41,145 nt of DNA from Phycisphaerae bacterium (GTDB taxonomy: Bacteria; Planctomycetota; Phycisphaerae; UBA1845; Fen-1342): contig JAUIEC010000024.1 of NCBI GenBank assembly GCA_030428945.1, forward strand, positions 1-41,145, given 5' to 3'. The notes under the pieces were generated by a model. It had not been told where the DNA came from and ran no database searches. It saw nothing but the letters and a program-made list of their open reading frames with translations. Shown piece after piece: positions 7,055 through 15,167 of the stretch; positions within the stretch are counted from its first letter, which is position 1, and each line of letters begins with the position of its first letter. A program made the translations under genes and the position numbers.

Positions 7055-7503
7055 TCGTGTCCGGAAGGCTGGCGGACCCTGCCCTGCAGCGCCCGCTGGA
7101 TCAATGACAGCGCTCGCTGTTCAGTGAGAAGCTGCAGCGGGCTGCACTTCCGCCGGATCTTCCGGTTGGCCCGCAGGTGCTCGTTGTACTCGGAGGATTC
7201 GATGCACTCCGGCCCATCTGGGAGCGGCTCGCCGCCGCGTTCGGCAATGTCGAGCGGAGACATCTCCTGCACGGCCCGGAGGATCTTCATCGGGACGCTG
7301 TTGGGCTTGCCGAGCTCTGGCTTGCGTTTGCCGCTCAGGTAGCGGCTGAGCGACCCGGGGTGGATCGCCTTCCCAGTCCCAGGGTATTCCTTGAGGACAT
7401 CGCAGAACCCGGCCTGGGTCGTCTCGTTGTTCCGGATCCATTCCTCGATGAACTCGATCGAGGATTGGTACTCCCGCTCCAGCTCCCGCTTCTTGTCCGG
7501 CAT
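6940..7503 (-). CDS. HTH-like DNA-binding protein (N-terminal half of a probable frameshifted gene)
   Basis: From ATG 7503 (GAGG upstream) the first about 150 residues look genuine. TTQAGFCDVLKEYPGTGKAI and HPGSLSRYLSGKRKPELGK resemble a Cro/C1-type helix-turn-helix, followed by a charged linker and LTEQRALSLIQRAL. After about residue 148 the frame becomes Arg/Ser-rich and overlaps the better frame of the next gene. The true product probably shifts into 6506-7054. Role inferred: regulator of neighbouring plasmid genes. Confidence 0.55.
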   Translation of the reverse strand: MPDKKRELEREYQSSIEFIEEWIRNNETTQAGFCDVLKEYPGTGKAIHPGSLSRYLSGKRKPELGKPNSVPMKILRAVQEMSPLDIAERGGEPLPDGPECIESSEYNEHLRANRKIRRKCSPLQLLTEQRALSLIQRALQGRVRQPSGHEWQQPKWALCRWRFSISRRSAVRSARAMTRSTGNSISR

Positions 7504-7873
7504 GGCAGTTGCCTCAACATCGGTCCATCCAGTCTTCAGGCAGCATCCATGGAATCCGGCCGCGAGCATCGAAAGCGCCGCACCGGGGCGGCTTCCCTCC
7601 GTGCTTCCTGCCCGGGGCAACCGGCGGTGATGATTCGGCGCAGGGACTAGCGGCGATAGAGACGTGACGAGAACGCCGCACAGCAACCTGGTTGTCGCCA
7701 ACCCGCACAGACCCAAGGGCAGCGATCGGCACGCTGCATCGTTCAAGGTCCACAGCCAGAGAACGTTGACTCCGCCGCCGCATTCGTGGCATGAAGAGCG
7801 GATGCACATGCAATTCAGCAGGGGGATTATGACCGAGCAAACGGAACACGCCCGCCCGGCGGGGTAGGGCGGA
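7504..7873. other. 370-base intergenic region
   Basis: Separates the divergent HTH gene and ardC. A plus-strand frame 7664-7867 encodes a His/Pro/Arg-rich 67-mer without family features. A 12-codon frame MTEQTEHARPAG (7829-7867), preceded by GGGGG, ends six bases before the ardC start and could be a leader peptide. TTGACT at 7765-7770 is a possible -35 without a convincing -10. Nothing else is supported. Confidence 0.3.
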
Positions 7874-8749
7874 TTGGGACTGGACATCTACCAGGCGGTG
7901 ACCGACCGCATTCTCGAGGCACTCGAGCAGGGCACCGTTCCCTGGCGAAACCCGATCAGTCGCGGTGGTGGCGATCAATGGCCGAAGAACCTGGCGTCCG
8001 GCAAGAAGTACCGCGGCGTGAACGTCTTTCTGCTGGCGATGACGGCCTGGGCGGAAGGGTACGACTCTTCGTACTGGCTGACGTACAAGCAGGCGGCCGG
8101 AAAGGGCGGCCAGGTCCGCAAGGGTGAGAAGGCGTCGATGGTCGTGTTCTGGAAGCAGTACGAGACGACCGACAAAGACACGGGCCTGCCGACGACGATC
8201 CCGGTGCTGCGCTACTACAACGTCTTCAACGCCGTGCAGTGTGACGGGCTGACGCCGCCGGATGCACCGCCTGAAACCGCGCCCTTCGAGCCACTGGCCG
8301 AGGCCGAGAAGATCTCAGCCGGCTACGTCGACGGGCCCCGCGTCGAGCATGGCGGCAGCCGGGCTTTCTACCGGCCGGCCCATGACCTGGTGCGGCTGCC
8401 CGAACCGGGCAGATTCCTGACCCGCGAGTTCTACTACGCAACCCAGTACCACGAACTTGCCCACAGCACCGGCCACAGCAAGCGGCTCAATCGTGGGCTC
8501 GATACCGAACTGGCTCCGTTCGGGTCGGCCGACTACTCGAAGGAGGAGCTGGTGGCCGAGATGGCCTCAGCGTTCCTGTGCGCGGCGGCCGGGATCAGTC
8601 CCCCGACGATTGACCAGGCCGCCGCGTATATCGACGGCTGGCGGAAGAAGCTCAAAGATGACAAGCGGCTGGTCATCGCGGCCGCCGGGGCAGGGCAGCG
8701 GGCGGCAGACTGGATCCTCGGGGAACGAGTGCCCAAGGGGCCCTCATAA
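7874..8749 (+). CDS. ardC: ArdC-like antirestriction / ssDNA-binding zincin
   Basis: A 291-residue protein with the ArdC N-terminal domain (about 3-120: IYQAVTDRILEALEQGTVPW, then KNLASGKKYRGVNVFLL) and a C-terminal zincin domain with HELAHSTGH (His193, Glu194, His197). The DYSKEELVAEMASAFLC helix follows, as in TraC-type primase-associated proteins. Known: ArdC protects incoming plasmid DNA from restriction during conjugation and binds ssDNA. The start is TTG at 7874; GTG at about 7898 is an alternative. It converges on a small minus-strand gene. Confidence 0.88.
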   Translation: MGLDIYQAVTDRILEALEQGTVPWRNPISRGGGDQWPKNLASGKKYRGVNVFLLAMTAWAEGYDSSYWLTYKQAAGKGGQVRKGEKASMVVFWKQYETTDKDTGLPTTIPVLRYYNVFNAVQCDGLTPPDAPPETAPFEPLAEAEKISAGYVDGPRVEHGGSRAFYRPAHDLVRLPEPGRFLTREFYYATQYHELAHSTGHSKRLNRGLDTELAPFGSADYSKEELVAEMASAFLCAAAGISPPTIDQAAAYIDGWRKKLKDDKRLVIAAAGAGQRAADWILGERVPKGPS

Positions 8750-8759
8750 TCGAGCGATG

Positions 8760-8784
8760 GCGGGCCGTCGAGGTGACGGCCCGC
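8760..8784. terminator. bidirectional hairpin between convergent genes
   Basis: GCGGGCCGTC-gaggt-GACGGCCCGC: perfect 10-base arms, loop of five, just after the ardC stop and before the end of the convergent small gene. No long U tract follows, so it may be a weak or factor-aided terminator. Confidence 0.55.
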
Positions 8785-8794
8785 TCGCGGGGAT

Positions 8795-9049
8795 CTACTC
8801 GGCCGAGTCGTTCTCGCGGTCCTGCCGGCGAAGATTGAGCGTGTAGTCGTAGGCCTGCTCGGCCAGGCGAGCGATGCGGAGCAGCTCCGACCCGCTGAAG
8901 CTGTCACTGTCGTGCCAGGTCCCGGCTTCGTCGCGGTACCTTCGGCTCAGCGTTACCCGGTAGAAGGTGCCCTTGTCGGATGTGTTTTTCCAGGCAGTTG
9001 CTCGCAGGCTGCCGTCGTAGAATGTGATTGCTGGTTTGTTGTTACTCAT
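8795..9049 (-). CDS. hypothetical small plasmid protein
   Basis: An 84-residue protein from ATG 9049 (AGGAGAAACTGACC upstream). The first half reads as a beta-rich domain: AITFYDGSLRATAWKN, then GTFYRVTLSRRYRD; the second half is a helix SELLRIARLAEQAYDYTLNL. The pattern of a short DNA-binding-like barrel followed by a helix recalls uncharacterised proteins near plasmid ardC genes. The leader resembles that of the methyltransferase at 27754 (CAAGGTCAA, then ACGAAAGGA). Function unknown. Confidence 0.7.
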   Translation of the reverse strand: MSNNKPAITFYDGSLRATAWKNTSDKGTFYRVTLSRRYRDEAGTWHDSDSFSGSELLRIARLAEQAYDYTLNLRRQDRENDSAE

Positions 9050-9325
9050 GGTCAGTTTCTCCTTTCGTGTTAAGTTGACCTTGGGCCAGCTACACAGCGT
9101 TCGCAGCAAGCTGCAGCGTCAAGGGGTTGGTGCGGGCCGGAGGCGCAGCCGACAACACGGCCACTTGAAGCCAGGCGGGCGAATGCAGCATGGCACAAAA
9201 AGGTCAGAGCAACACGGGAAGGCAGGGAACCTTGAACAGATGAACACCAGTAACCGCAACACCTTCGATCGCAGACCGACAGCGCTGCCTGAAGCTCGGC
9301 CGACCGGGCGGCCGCCGAGGGCGAA

Positions 9326-10366
9326 ATGATCCTGAAGCAGCGAGAGCAGGGGGGGCTGCCGACAGATCCGCGGCTGCGGGCCGGAGCGCAGGCTGAGCAG
9401 CAGATGGCGTTCTACCTGCACCGCGCGTTCTCAGACGAGCAGGGCGTCTACGTGCTGAACGACTTGCGACTGGTGGATCCGCAGCAGCCGGAACACGACG
9501 GCTCGCCGGCCGTCTGCCAGATCGATCACCTGGTGTTGCATCGCTGGGGCCTGTTCATCATCGAGAGCAAGTCTGTCTACGACGAAGTAACGGTCCGCAG
9601 TGACGGAGCCGGCGGCGACGAATGGACCCGCCGGTTCAAAGGCCGCACAAGTGGTTTCCCGTCGCCGATTCAGCAGGCCCGCCGGCAGGGTGATTTCCTG
9701 CGGGCCTTCCTGCAGCGGCACCGCGAACAGTTGCTCGGCAAGGTTGGCTTCGGATTCCGCACGGTCTTCAAGGCCCTTCATGGCACCGACCAGCGCGGGT
9801 TCCTCGGACTGCCGATGCAGATCATCGTTGCGATCTCCGACGCGGGGAAAATCAAGCGGGTCAACCGCTGGAAGGAACCCGATGGCCCCTTCCGGACCTT
9901 CGTGAGCAAGTCCGACCTGGTCAGCGAGAAGATCCAGGGCGAAATCGAGCGTCACCGTCAGGCGGCCTCGCCGCTGAACACAGGCAGCGAGGGTGAGTAC
10001 GGCGAGTGGGCGATGAAAGCGGAAGAAGTGTCTGTCGTTGCGGCGTTCCTGGCCTCGCAGCACGCGCCTGCTGCCTCGAGTCCGCCGCCGGCGGCGAGGG
10101 CCGAGGTCTTCAACGCGATCGCGGAGAGGCCGGTCGCGGCAAAGCCAGCCTGCCAATCGTGCGGCGAGGCCTCACTCACCGGGAAATGGGGCAAGTATGG
10201 GTATTACTGGAAGTGCGGCGACTGCGGTACGAACACGCCGATGGCGACGACGTGTTCGGCCTGCGGAACCACAGGAAAACACGGCAAGGGTGTCCGGATC
10301 CGGAAACAGGGCCCAACGTTCTATCGAGACTGCAAGAACTGCGGGACGCAAGAGCAGATCCAGTAG
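9326..10366 (+). CDS. NERD-domain nuclease-related protein with zinc ribbons
   Basis: A 346-residue protein. The NERD domain (about 15-210) includes GAQAEQQMAFYLHRAF and the core QIDHLVLHRWGLFIIESKS, in which Asp and Glu-x-Lys form a PD-(D/E)XK-like centre. The C-terminus (about 275-346) has repeated Cys pairs: CQSCG, CGDCG, CSACG, CKNCG, resembling topoisomerase-type zinc ribbons. Known: NERD proteins are predicted nucleases or DNA-processing factors on plasmids. The ribbon array implies nucleic acid binding. The start overlaps a dubious upstream frame by ATGA. Confidence 0.85.
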   Translation: MILKQREQGGLPTDPRLRAGAQAEQQMAFYLHRAFSDEQGVYVLNDLRLVDPQQPEHDGSPAVCQIDHLVLHRWGLFIIESKSVYDEVTVRSDGAGGDEWTRRFKGRTSGFPSPIQQARRQGDFLRAFLQRHREQLLGKVGFGFRTVFKALHGTDQRGFLGLPMQIIVAISDAGKIKRVNRWKEPDGPFRTFVSKSDLVSEKIQGEIERHRQAASPLNTGSEGEYGEWAMKAEEVSVVAAFLASQHAPAASSPPPAARAEVFNAIAERPVAAKPACQSCGEASLTGKWGKYGYYWKCGDCGTNTPMATTCSACGTTGKHGKGVRIRKQGPTFYRDCKNCGTQEQIQ

Positions 10367-10455
10367 CCGAGCGTTTCAAGCGGCAGGAAAGAACCTGGCG
10401 TTGAGCGAGGCAGCGGGGGCCGAGCTTTGTGCGCGAAAGCCGTTCCCGTAATTCT

Positions 10456-10473
10456 CGCCGTCTATTGACGGCG
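10456..10473 (+). terminator. hairpin after NERD gene
   Basis: CGCCGTC-TATT-GACGGCG followed by TGTTTGTG: a perfect 7-base stem with a weak U-rich tail, about 90 bases after the NERD stop and 70 before the next start. Confidence 0.5.
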
Positions 10474-10542
10474 TGTTTGTGTGCCTAGAAGATCCTCTCG
10501 GTACCAACAGGACTGTCCGAGTAGAGCCAGGGACACTGCAGC

Positions 10543-12666
10543 ATGGACTTAATCCCAATCGGCCGAGTCACCGCCGCCTTCAACGCCTGCGCCGACTTTT
10601 ACGACCCCAAGAAACGACTGTCCTCCAACGCGCTTGCTGAGTTAGTTCGCGACGAACTCCGGACGATCTGGTCAGCCGACAGCCCACCTACTTTGCTCTA
10701 CTTACGCCATACGATGTCGCGCGGCCTGAACAAGCTTTGGGCTCTATCTCCACGCTTGGTCCCCGTTGCCACCAAGAATTGGCAGCTAGGCCTCTACTCG
10801 CCACCCCAAGTCTTGGACGCGTTACATTCCTTTCGAAGCAAGCCAACTGCCCACACCGTCCAAGTATCTTTTGATTCGAGCTGCCGCGACGTAGTTGCGA
10901 CGTTTGGGTCCAGGGAGCACTTCAACGCCGAACTGACGATTCCGCTCAATCACACCTCCGAGTACATTTCTGGTGGCGAGCACATACGGCGACCAGCATT
11001 CAGCGAGGTACTACTCGAGGAGCCCCCGCCGGTCGATTCATTCACAGTAAACACCCATCTTTTCGGTGAAGAATCTGGGCTGTTCTCTCTCCTCGCTCCA
11101 TCCATCATCCCCTTGTGCGATTACTTTGCGCTTCCGCATTCTGTTACGAATTACAGAGCCATCGCCGCAAGCCTGTTCTATCTTCGGAGATTCGCGCCAG
11201 CCCTCTCGATGAGTACAACCTTGTTCGTTCCCACAACACTTCCTGACGGCGTGGCGACGGGGGTTGTTTGTTTCGGGCACGGTTCGTCAGGGGAGTGGGT
11301 TGAGAAGCTCGCGGCGCGCCTTCGTCAGTTAGAGAGCGACATTGCGAGCTATCTAACCCAGCTCCCTGAACCTAGCGGCAGGGTGCAGGAAACCTGCCAC
11401 CGATTCGTCGAATTCAATGAAACAGAATCATACTCCGAGATCCCGGAGGATGTCGCAAAGGCAGTTTCCGAGCGCATACTTTCAACTCCGCATTACAGTG
11501 GTCGCCAGAGATTCAATGCCGTAGAATATGCGGTTAAGCGTTTCCTAGTACGATGTATCGCGTTCTCCGACATACGTGAAGAGGGTCGCTCCGTAGAGAT
11601 TGGGATGGTGCTAGGTGATCCATTCTCGCTGCGATACTGGCCCGGCGTGCACCCGCTTCCACTCCTAGGAAGCCCACCACCCGAAATCGCCCCCGATCCC
11701 GATGCTTCGGAGCATACCTGCCTATCCCTGCTCGAGATAAAAAAACGCATTGAGTATATTGCGAACCCCCGGGGTAGGTGCCTCGTATTCCCGTTCGACG
11801 CGGAGTATCCGGTGAAGCTAAGGGGGCGAGGGCACGATGATCACCTGGATCCCGCATTCACAATCGACTTGTCGGACTACGTCGAACCGGTGGTGTCTTG
11901 GCCCCGATCGTTACTATGGTCATCGACGGCCGGGGTTTATGCCTGCATCTCGGCCTACAATCCTAGCTGCGCCACCGCTCTTGTCGGCCCAGGCTCTCTA
12001 ATTCGGATATTTTGCCAAGGCGAGCTTACGGCTTTCCGGGATGGCCAGGGGTGGTCATGGCGTAACGAGGATTTGCGGCTCGCCTCGCACGACCTGCCAA
12101 TACTACAGATACTCGATGTAGCGCAGCACCTGTCACCACGGCTGAATCCCGGAGCACACGGAGGTCTAGTAGTTTATTACAAGGACTCTGATGCCCTTAG
12201 CAAAATGCTTCGGCGCGACGGCCTGAGTTCGGGCGGACAGGACCACGAAACACTGTCAGTCCGGCTACAGGAACTGCATGCTGGAGAGACTTTCAGGCTG
12301 GACGAGAGTCCGTGGATAACACAGAGACACCTTCTCCACAGCGATGGGACCGTGGACTTACGGGTCGGGAGACTCCTTCTTAGGACAGGGCTCGTTGATG
12401 GCGCCACGGTTCTGGTCGGTCCTCGCGCCACAGTCCTAAAATACGGTGTTCGGGTCACCTTGGATCGGCCCTCGCAGGTTGACAAGGGTGGTGGCACAAA
12501 GCACGCCACTGCACGGCAATGGGCTCGCTTGTTGGGCCCAGGTGCGTTCGCAGTAGCAGTGTCATCCAGCGGGCCCGTGACCGCTTTCGTTGGAGAAGAC
12601 TCGCCGCGAGGTGTACAACGGCTCCCGATGTTTACCAGCCGGGATCAAAAAGCGAGAAAATCTTAG
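10543..12666 (+). CDS. large protein with C-terminal diadenylate-cyclase-like (DAC) domain
   Basis: A 707-residue protein, mostly unrecognised. Near the C-terminus (about 610-690) DGATVLVGPRATVLKYGV, then GGGTKHATARQWARL and FAVAVSSSGPVTAF line up with the DAC/DisA-N plan (DGA motif, GTRHRAA motif, final SEETG strand). Changes: RHR becomes KHA and the SEETG stretch becomes SSSGP, so activity may be lost or altered. The long N-terminal part could be a sensor, as predicted computationally for large DAC proteins of nucleotide-signalling systems. It lies tail to tail with a CBASS operon and upstream of a winged-helix gene. Codons ending in A/T look commoner than in the neighbours, suggesting separate acquisition. 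Confidence 0.6.
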   Translation: MDLIPIGRVTAAFNACADFYDPKKRLSSNALAELVRDELRTIWSADSPPTLLYLRHTMSRGLNKLWALSPRLVPVATKNWQLGLYSPPQVLDALHSFRSKPTAHTVQVSFDSSCRDVVATFGSREHFNAELTIPLNHTSEYISGGEHIRRPAFSEVLLEEPPPVDSFTVNTHLFGEESGLFSLLAPSIIPLCDYFALPHSVTNYRAIAASLFYLRRFAPALSMSTTLFVPTTLPDGVATGVVCFGHGSSGEWVEKLAARLRQLESDIASYLTQLPEPSGRVQETCHRFVEFNETESYSEIPEDVAKAVSERILSTPHYSGRQRFNAVEYAVKRFLVRCIAFSDIREEGRSVEIGMVLGDPFSLRYWPGVHPLPLLGSPPPEIAPDPDASEHTCLSLLEIKKRIEYIANPRGRCLVFPFDAEYPVKLRGRGHDDHLDPAFTIDLSDYVEPVVSWPRSLLWSSTAGVYACISAYNPSCATALVGPGSLIRIFCQGELTAFRDGQGWSWRNEDLRLASHDLPILQILDVAQHLSPRLNPGAHGGLVVYYKDSDALSKMLRRDGLSSGGQDHETLSVRLQELHAGETFRLDESPWITQRHLLHSDGTVDLRVGRLLLRTGLVDGATVLVGPRATVLKYGVRVTLDRPSQVDKGGGTKHATARQWARLLGPGAFAVAVSSSGPVTAFVGEDSPRGVQRLPMFTSRDQKARKS

Positions 12667-12782
12667 TGGAATAGCGGAAGAATCCGTGGTACCAGAGATC
12701 GTCATTTTGAAGACTTGCTCCGGGAATCCCAAGTGAAAGAAGGGGGGGGACCGTGAGCGAACAACGCAAGGAGGCACTAAAC

Positions 12783-13067
12783 ATGACGGCTACACTAACC
12801 AAGAACGAAATCGTGGTTCTCGACCTGCTTTACCGGACGACAGACCAATGGTCACGGCAGAGCATGCGGGAGTTGTTCAGGCTGACCCAGACGGAAGATG
12901 ACGCGGATGCAGCAGTGCAGACGCTCATTCACCGAGGGCTAATCTCTGAGGCCCCGAACGCAGCCCTGTCTCTCACCGAGGAGGGAAAGGACATGATAAC
13001 GATGATCCGTCAAGATAGAGACCTTCCCCTACTTGACAGCGATGGGCTCTTCCCGTCGATAGACTAG
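12783..13067 (+). CDS. small winged-helix protein
   Basis: A 94-residue protein from ATG 12783, preceded by AAGGAGG at ideal spacing (an upstream GTG at 12753 is less likely). TKNEIVVLDLLYRT, SMRELFRLTQTED, AVQTLIHRGLISE and LSLTEEG match a MarR-like winged helix. It follows the DAC-like gene by 116 bases on the same strand and ends 35 bases from the convergent effector gene. Inference: regulator of the DAC-like gene or of the CBASS operon. Confidence 0.72.
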   Translation: MTATLTKNEIVVLDLLYRTTDQWSRQSMRELFRLTQTEDDADAAVQTLIHRGLISEAPNAALSLTEEGKDMITMIRQDRDLPLLDSDGLFPSID

Positions 13068-13102
13068 CAGTCCGCCAAGCGACTATCCGCAGCACTGCCA
13101 GT

Positions 13103-14668
13103 TTAGACCAACGCCGCCGGTACGTACTCACCCAACATATCGCGCGGGATATGTTCATATGTTTGAACAGGCCCAAATGTGTTCAGTTTTTGTCCAATTA
13201 GCATGGCCAGCCCAACCGGGCCCGCGTAGAAAACATGTAAGCGACGGATTTGTGTGGCGCTCTCCCGGAGCCTTTCGAGGCCATGCCTCACGGTTTCGGC
13301 CAAGGCCGTGGCTTGGCTGGGGCGTTCAATGCGTGCCGGATAGCACCTCGATACCGGCTCAACGATCAGCCGGCCTCCGAGCTGGGGAAGTTCAGACGCG
13401 CGTACGCTTGCCCGCACATTTGTAGTTACACTGATCAAGACTGCAGCATCTGTCGCGGTTGGGTTCAGTGCCTGCACTGTGGCCTCAAACGGCGTGTGTT
13501 CGGGCTGTGTGTGGAGGCTCCATCGCTGACCGGGACCTTGTTGCCATGCCACGTTCAGACCGGTGGGTTCTGCGAACGCCTTTCCTAGGGCGATAGACAC
13601 GGGGAGGCAGCAATTCCCCGAGAAGACGATTTCATTCTGTGGGCAGACATCGCGCACCGTTAAGGCAAGGTCATTGAGCATGGGCAGCAGGTGGCTATTC
13701 CAAACACCCGGCCGGGCAAGTCTTCCATCGAAATATCCGTCCCAATTCAGAGTAATGGCCGCTCGCGTGTCAGCGGTACGAACATGTGTATTGAGATGCA
13801 CAAAGATCGTCTCCTGATGCGAATGCGCAGCTAGGCAGGACCTCATAGACTCGCGGCTCATTCGATCTGGGACGGGACCTGCGGGTGGAACGAACAGCGT
13901 CAGAAGCAGGGCCTTCGCGCCGGCAAAGACTTGACTCTCGGGCGAGCGAGGTGCGGCGATCGAGAAGTGATCCTCGTCGAGAGCGACTGGTTGCGGCCCG
14001 ATACCCGGGTTGGCGGACGTTCGAGGCACCACCAGCACACCGCGGGTTTTTAGCGTCTCGCGATAAGTCCGAGTTTGTATATGGCCAGAATTGTCACGAT
14101 ACCAAGACGCCAGAGTCTCTAGGTAAGGGGTCTCCGTTCGAAGATCCTCGACGGAAGTTGACACACGGAGTGATCGAAGTGCTGCCGCAAAATTAGCCAA
14201 CTGACTACCAGCGTGCGGAGTCGCTAAGAACATCACGGCTTTGGTTGATTCGTACAGACGAGCAGTCCGCGGTTCACCCGCCGAGGTCCGGAGCACCTCC
14301 TTCACCAAGAGCCCGCCGAGACTATGACACACGAACATCAACGGACGGTCACCCAGGCCCGTCTGGAGCATGAGGTCAATCGCCTGAGTGGCACGATCAG
14401 AAAGTGCCATCGCCCGGCCTTTCTTAGTAGGCGTCCTCCACAGCATCCGAAGCAGGCCGGAAAGCGACCATCGCGTCGGACTAGCTGGATAGCCGAGCGA
14501 CCACACGGCGATCTCGCGCTTACATTCTGGTCCGAACTGATGAAGCCAGGACGTTGACTCGTCGTCGCCATAACGCCAAGTTCGGAGGGGATCGCCGCCG
14601 AGCCCATGGACGAAAACGACGTCCGCCGCGCGCGTGCTTTCGCAACCGTATATTCTAAGTAGGGCCAT
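13103..14668 (-). CDS. alpha/beta-hydrolase-SAVED fusion, predicted CBASS effector
   Basis: 521 residues. The N-terminal Ser hydrolase (about 10-260) has HGLGG (21-25), the nucleophile elbow CHSLGG with Ser116, LATPHAGS near 150 and a candidate catalytic His234 in DEDHFSI; it resembles SERAC1/DUF676-type lipases. The C-terminal half (about 270-521) ends with RLHVFYAGPVGLAMLIGQKL and VQTYEH, hallmarks of SAVED, which senses cyclic oligonucleotides in CBASS effectors. Inference: ligand binding to SAVED activates the hydrolase, perhaps against membrane lipids. It is the last gene of the CD-NTase-Cap2-Cap3 operon, 16 bases after cap3. Confidence 0.85.
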   Translation of the reverse strand: MALLRIYGCESTRAADVVFVHGLGGDPLRTWRYGDDESTSWLHQFGPECKREIAVWSLGYPASPTRWSLSGLLRMLWRTPTKKGRAMALSDRATQAIDLMLQTGLGDRPLMFVCHSLGGLLVKEVLRTSAGEPRTARLYESTKAVMFLATPHAGSQLANFAAALRSLRVSTSVEDLRTETPYLETLASWYRDNSGHIQTRTYRETLKTRGVLVVPRTSANPGIGPQPVALDEDHFSIAAPRSPESQVFAGAKALLLTLFVPPAGPVPDRMSRESMRSCLAAHSHQETIFVHLNTHVRTADTRAAITLNWDGYFDGRLARPGVWNSHLLPMLNDLALTVRDVCPQNEIVFSGNCCLPVSIALGKAFAEPTGLNVAWQQGPGQRWSLHTQPEHTPFEATVQALNPTATDAAVLISVTTNVRASVRASELPQLGGRLIVEPVSRCYPARIERPSQATALAETVRHGLERLRESATQIRRLHVFYAGPVGLAMLIGQKLNTFGPVQTYEHIPRDMLGEYVPAALV

Positions 14669-14684
14669 GTGAGGGTATCCATCT

Positions 14685-15167
14685 CTAACGGCTTCGAGCC
14701 AACTCGACGAAGCTACCGGACCCGAAGAAAACCGTCACGGAAATTGCCGCCTCTTGCACTGGATAAGCGACAATCAGGAGAATGGGCTCCGGGCACGCGA
14801 CTGCGGGGTCTTGAGCAACTCTTGCCATCTCACTCCGATCGTGAGCGCTTGGATTCGGGTTAGAACAAGGATGGTAGTGCCACTCTCCTAGGTAATACAA
14901 CTTCTCGGGGGCGCGCCACATACTCCGGAACATCTGTGTGAGCCCATGGACGCCGCGCACGAATCGCCACCGGCTCTTCGAGGAGTCTCGGGGTGGTTTC
15001 CCAGACGCTAAAATGCTGGCCAAGCGCTGATCAGGGCTGTACCGTCCGATTAGGACACCGCCGGTCTCTTGGGGATGTGAGGCGAGGCAAAGGTCTCGAA
15101 TGTGCGAGAACGCACCCGGATCAAGACGCACTTGGAACCGACCGTCAGGTGAGCACCTGTTTATCAC
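14685..15167 (-). CDS. cap3: Cap3-like JAB/MPN isopeptidase
   Basis: A 160-residue JAMM-type metalloprotease: ETGGVLIG supplies the Glu, GEWHYHPCSNPNPSAHD supplies His-x-His and the Ser/Asp of the zinc site. Known: Cap3 removes Cap2-attached CD-NTase conjugates in type II CBASS. The start was set at GTG 15167 because AAGGAG lies just upstream; it overlaps the cap2 end by 23 bases. Longer readings to 15233 add sequence that is out of frame with cap2 coding. Confidence 0.88.
   Translation of the reverse strand: MINRCSPDGRFQVRLDPGAFSHIRDLCLASHPQETGGVLIGRYSPDQRLASILASGKPPRDSSKSRWRFVRGVHGLTQMFRSMWRAPEKLYYLGEWHYHPCSNPNPSAHDRSEMARVAQDPAVACPEPILLIVAYPVQEAAISVTVFFGSGSFVELARSR

Noticed and set aside
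9024..9329. plus-strand frame ending ATGA on the NERD gene
   Set aside because: Arg/Gln-rich, overlaps the opposite gene at 8795-9049 and has no recognisable feature; the overlap may be chance.
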